DNA from: Skeletonema tropicum
Lineage: Eukaryota > Bacillariophyta > Thalassiosirophyceae > Thalassiosirales > Thalassiosiraceae
Direction of reading: 5' to 3'
DNA length: 64,000 nt
Assembly (NCBI GenBank): GCA_037178625.1
Contig: CM074137.1
Span: forward strand, 868,001-932,000
The position numbers were made by a program, and so were the translations under genes. This document shows positions 63,218 through 64,000 of this stretch, one piece after another. The notes beneath the pieces are model-generated. The model was given only the letters and a program-made list of their open reading frames with translations. It made no database searches and was not told the DNA's origin. Each line of letters begins with the position of its first letter. The stretch's first letter is position 1.

Positions 63218-63404
63218 AAATGGTGATAAATGGTGATAATTGGTAATAATGGAAATAATGGTTGTAATTACGGTACCAATAGGGAGAAATGGTTGTAACC
63301 ATTACGACCATGGTTACAACCATGGTCGTAATGGTTACAACCATGGTCATAATGGTTACAACCATGGTCGTAATGGTTGAAATGGTGGTAACAATCCACT
63401 GTTC
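63218..63404. repeat. AATGGT-rich satellite with 21-bp core, right copy
   Basis: Same array as 9629-9815, with the same number of 21-bp units. A tandem repeat is expected to vary in unit number between long-separated copies, so equal counts argue for very recent common origin. Confidence 0.8.
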
Positions 63405-63570
63405 TTTTTTCGCCATCACCCCTCTCGTTATTAGCACTTCGTCCAACAGTTTTCTTTAACTTTAAGCGCTCAATCAAATCATGCTTCTGACCAGACACAG
63501 GCAAGTTGTTCTGCCGTAAGAGAGACTGCAGCTGTTTGAGAGTCTTCCCCTCCAAAGCCGAACAAGACAT
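63268..63570 (-). CDS. Small SAP-domain protein, right copy
   Basis: Identical in translation to the ORF at 9679-9981: an N-terminal SAP domain (LEGKTLKQLQSLL ... GQKHDLIERL) with a repeat-encoded His/Tyr/Asn/Cys tail. The same caution about its end applies. Confidence 0.55.
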   Translation of the reverse strand: MSCSALEGKTLKQLQSLLRQNNLPVSGQKHDLIERLKLKKTVGRSANNERGDGEKRTVDCYHHFNHYDHGCNHYDHGCNHYDHGCNHGRNGYNHFSLLVP

Positions 63571-63717
63571 TTCTGAAAGTTTGTACCGCGCTCGGCCCCG
63601 GCGAAAGATAAATATGCCGGAAGGAGAGGTAGAGATGAGGTTCAGAGACTCTTTGTGATGAATTGCTTCACTCTAGTTGGTAGTGATTGTGTTTTGTCTG
63701 CCATAAAAACGCGATGG

Positions 63718-63874
63718 TAGTAATGGTTGGTGTGAATGGTCATAAGGTTGGTACCTCGGTTGGTACCAAAGGTAGAGTGGTCAGAATGGTAGAAATGGTT
63801 TTGGTACCAATGGTTGCAATTGGTAGTATTGGTCAAAATGGTCATTATGTTGGTGCCAATTGGTAGAAATTAAA
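63718..63874. repeat. Second AATGGT-rich satellite, right copy
   Basis: Same block as 10129-10285, in the probable 5' region of the SAP ORF. Confidence 0.65.
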
Positions 63875-64000
63875 TAATACGTTTTATCAAAATAATACTA
63901 AAAATCTATTGTTTTTACGCAACCCTAAGTTTCTTTTAGAATGAAGTCCTTATGATTCTTCTTATTCTCTTGGAAGCGGTAGAAGCGCAACTTCTATTCC

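Larger units (their letters stand above)
53600..64000. repeat. Right copy of the 10.4-kb direct duplication
   Basis: Partner of bases 1-10411, 53.6 kb away and in direct orientation. This copy carries the intact nucleoporin ORF and continues upstream into the full GH16 gene. It is cut by the window end at 64000, so whether it extends into the equivalent of bases 10412 onward is unknown. The copies have nearly equal length (10411 against 10401 bases), the net of an extra block of about 100 bp here and many small insertions in the left copy. Confidence 0.97.

Noticed and set aside
1..64000. A circular molecule of 53.6 kb read past its own start
   Set aside because: The ends overlap in the way an over-assembled circle would, but the content is intron-containing nuclear genes and the overlap carries allele-like differences. 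Haplotype duplication is simpler.

Overview
The window is nuclear DNA of a photosynthetic stramenopile, most likely a centric diatom. The evidence is short GT-AG introns in long, serine- and glutamine-rich ORFs; proteins carrying the diatom-type 'YDWDELP ... LGY ... W' segment; a secreted discoidin-like protein with a long PTD (Pro-Thr-Asp) linker; a membrane-anchored GH16 beta-glucanase; and a ChaN-like protein with a bipartite plastid plus twin-arginine presequence. The species cannot be named from the sequence. A run of exactly 500 N (19048-19547) shows a scaffold with a gap of placeholder size.

The dominant structure is a direct duplication of at least 10.4 kb. Bases 1-10411 correspond to 53600-64000 and both edges run out of the window. 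Each copy carries, in order, a GH16 glucanase (minus), a NUP160-like nucleoporin (plus), an NDUFA5-like complex I subunit (minus) and a small SAP-domain ORF (minus) set among AATGGT-rich repeats. The right copy of the nucleoporin is a single intact 1923-codon ORF. The left copy breaks at 5139 and is riddled with one-base and homopolymer indels up to about 6.85 kb. The NDUFA5 gene is frameshifted at different places in the two copies. This looks more like two haplotypes placed in one scaffold, with poor base quality, than like an old duplication.

Between the copies lie several blocks. At 10.5-14.3 kb there is a broken transposon-like gene, a truncated SEC24-like N-terminus, a 97-bp direct repeat on either side of that fragment, and a long imperfect inverted repeat. 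At 14.4-18.7 kb there is a class I heme peroxidase, an F-box/RCC1-repeat protein and a MORN-repeat protein. At 20.0-24.3 kb a discoidin-like cell-surface gene is interrupted by a 2-kb element with inverted ends and a 7-bp target duplication; removing one target copy restores the frame exactly. At 24.5-26.3 kb there are decayed coding remnants. At 26.5-34.3 kb there is a VTA1/LIP5 homologue, a multipass membrane protein, and a 1329-residue protein combining a J-domain, a KH-like segment and a U-box. At 34.7-39.0 kb there is an ankyrin/EF-hand/kinase-like gene with many frameshifts. At 39.0-48.6 kb there is a ChaN-like lumenal protein, an acidic unknown, a patatin-like phospholipase and two tandem paralogues of unknown function. 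From 48.6 to 51.9 kb there is no gene, only hairpins and short repeats.

The genes are ordinary eukaryotic housekeeping and surface functions with no operon-like coordination. Two proteins touch related pathways: the J/U-box protein (chaperone-linked ubiquitination) and the F-box/RCC1 protein (possible SCF adaptor). I did not find a convincing new multi-gene system. The most unusual items are the J-KH-U-box architecture, the transposon-split surface protein and the duplication with its complementary lesions.
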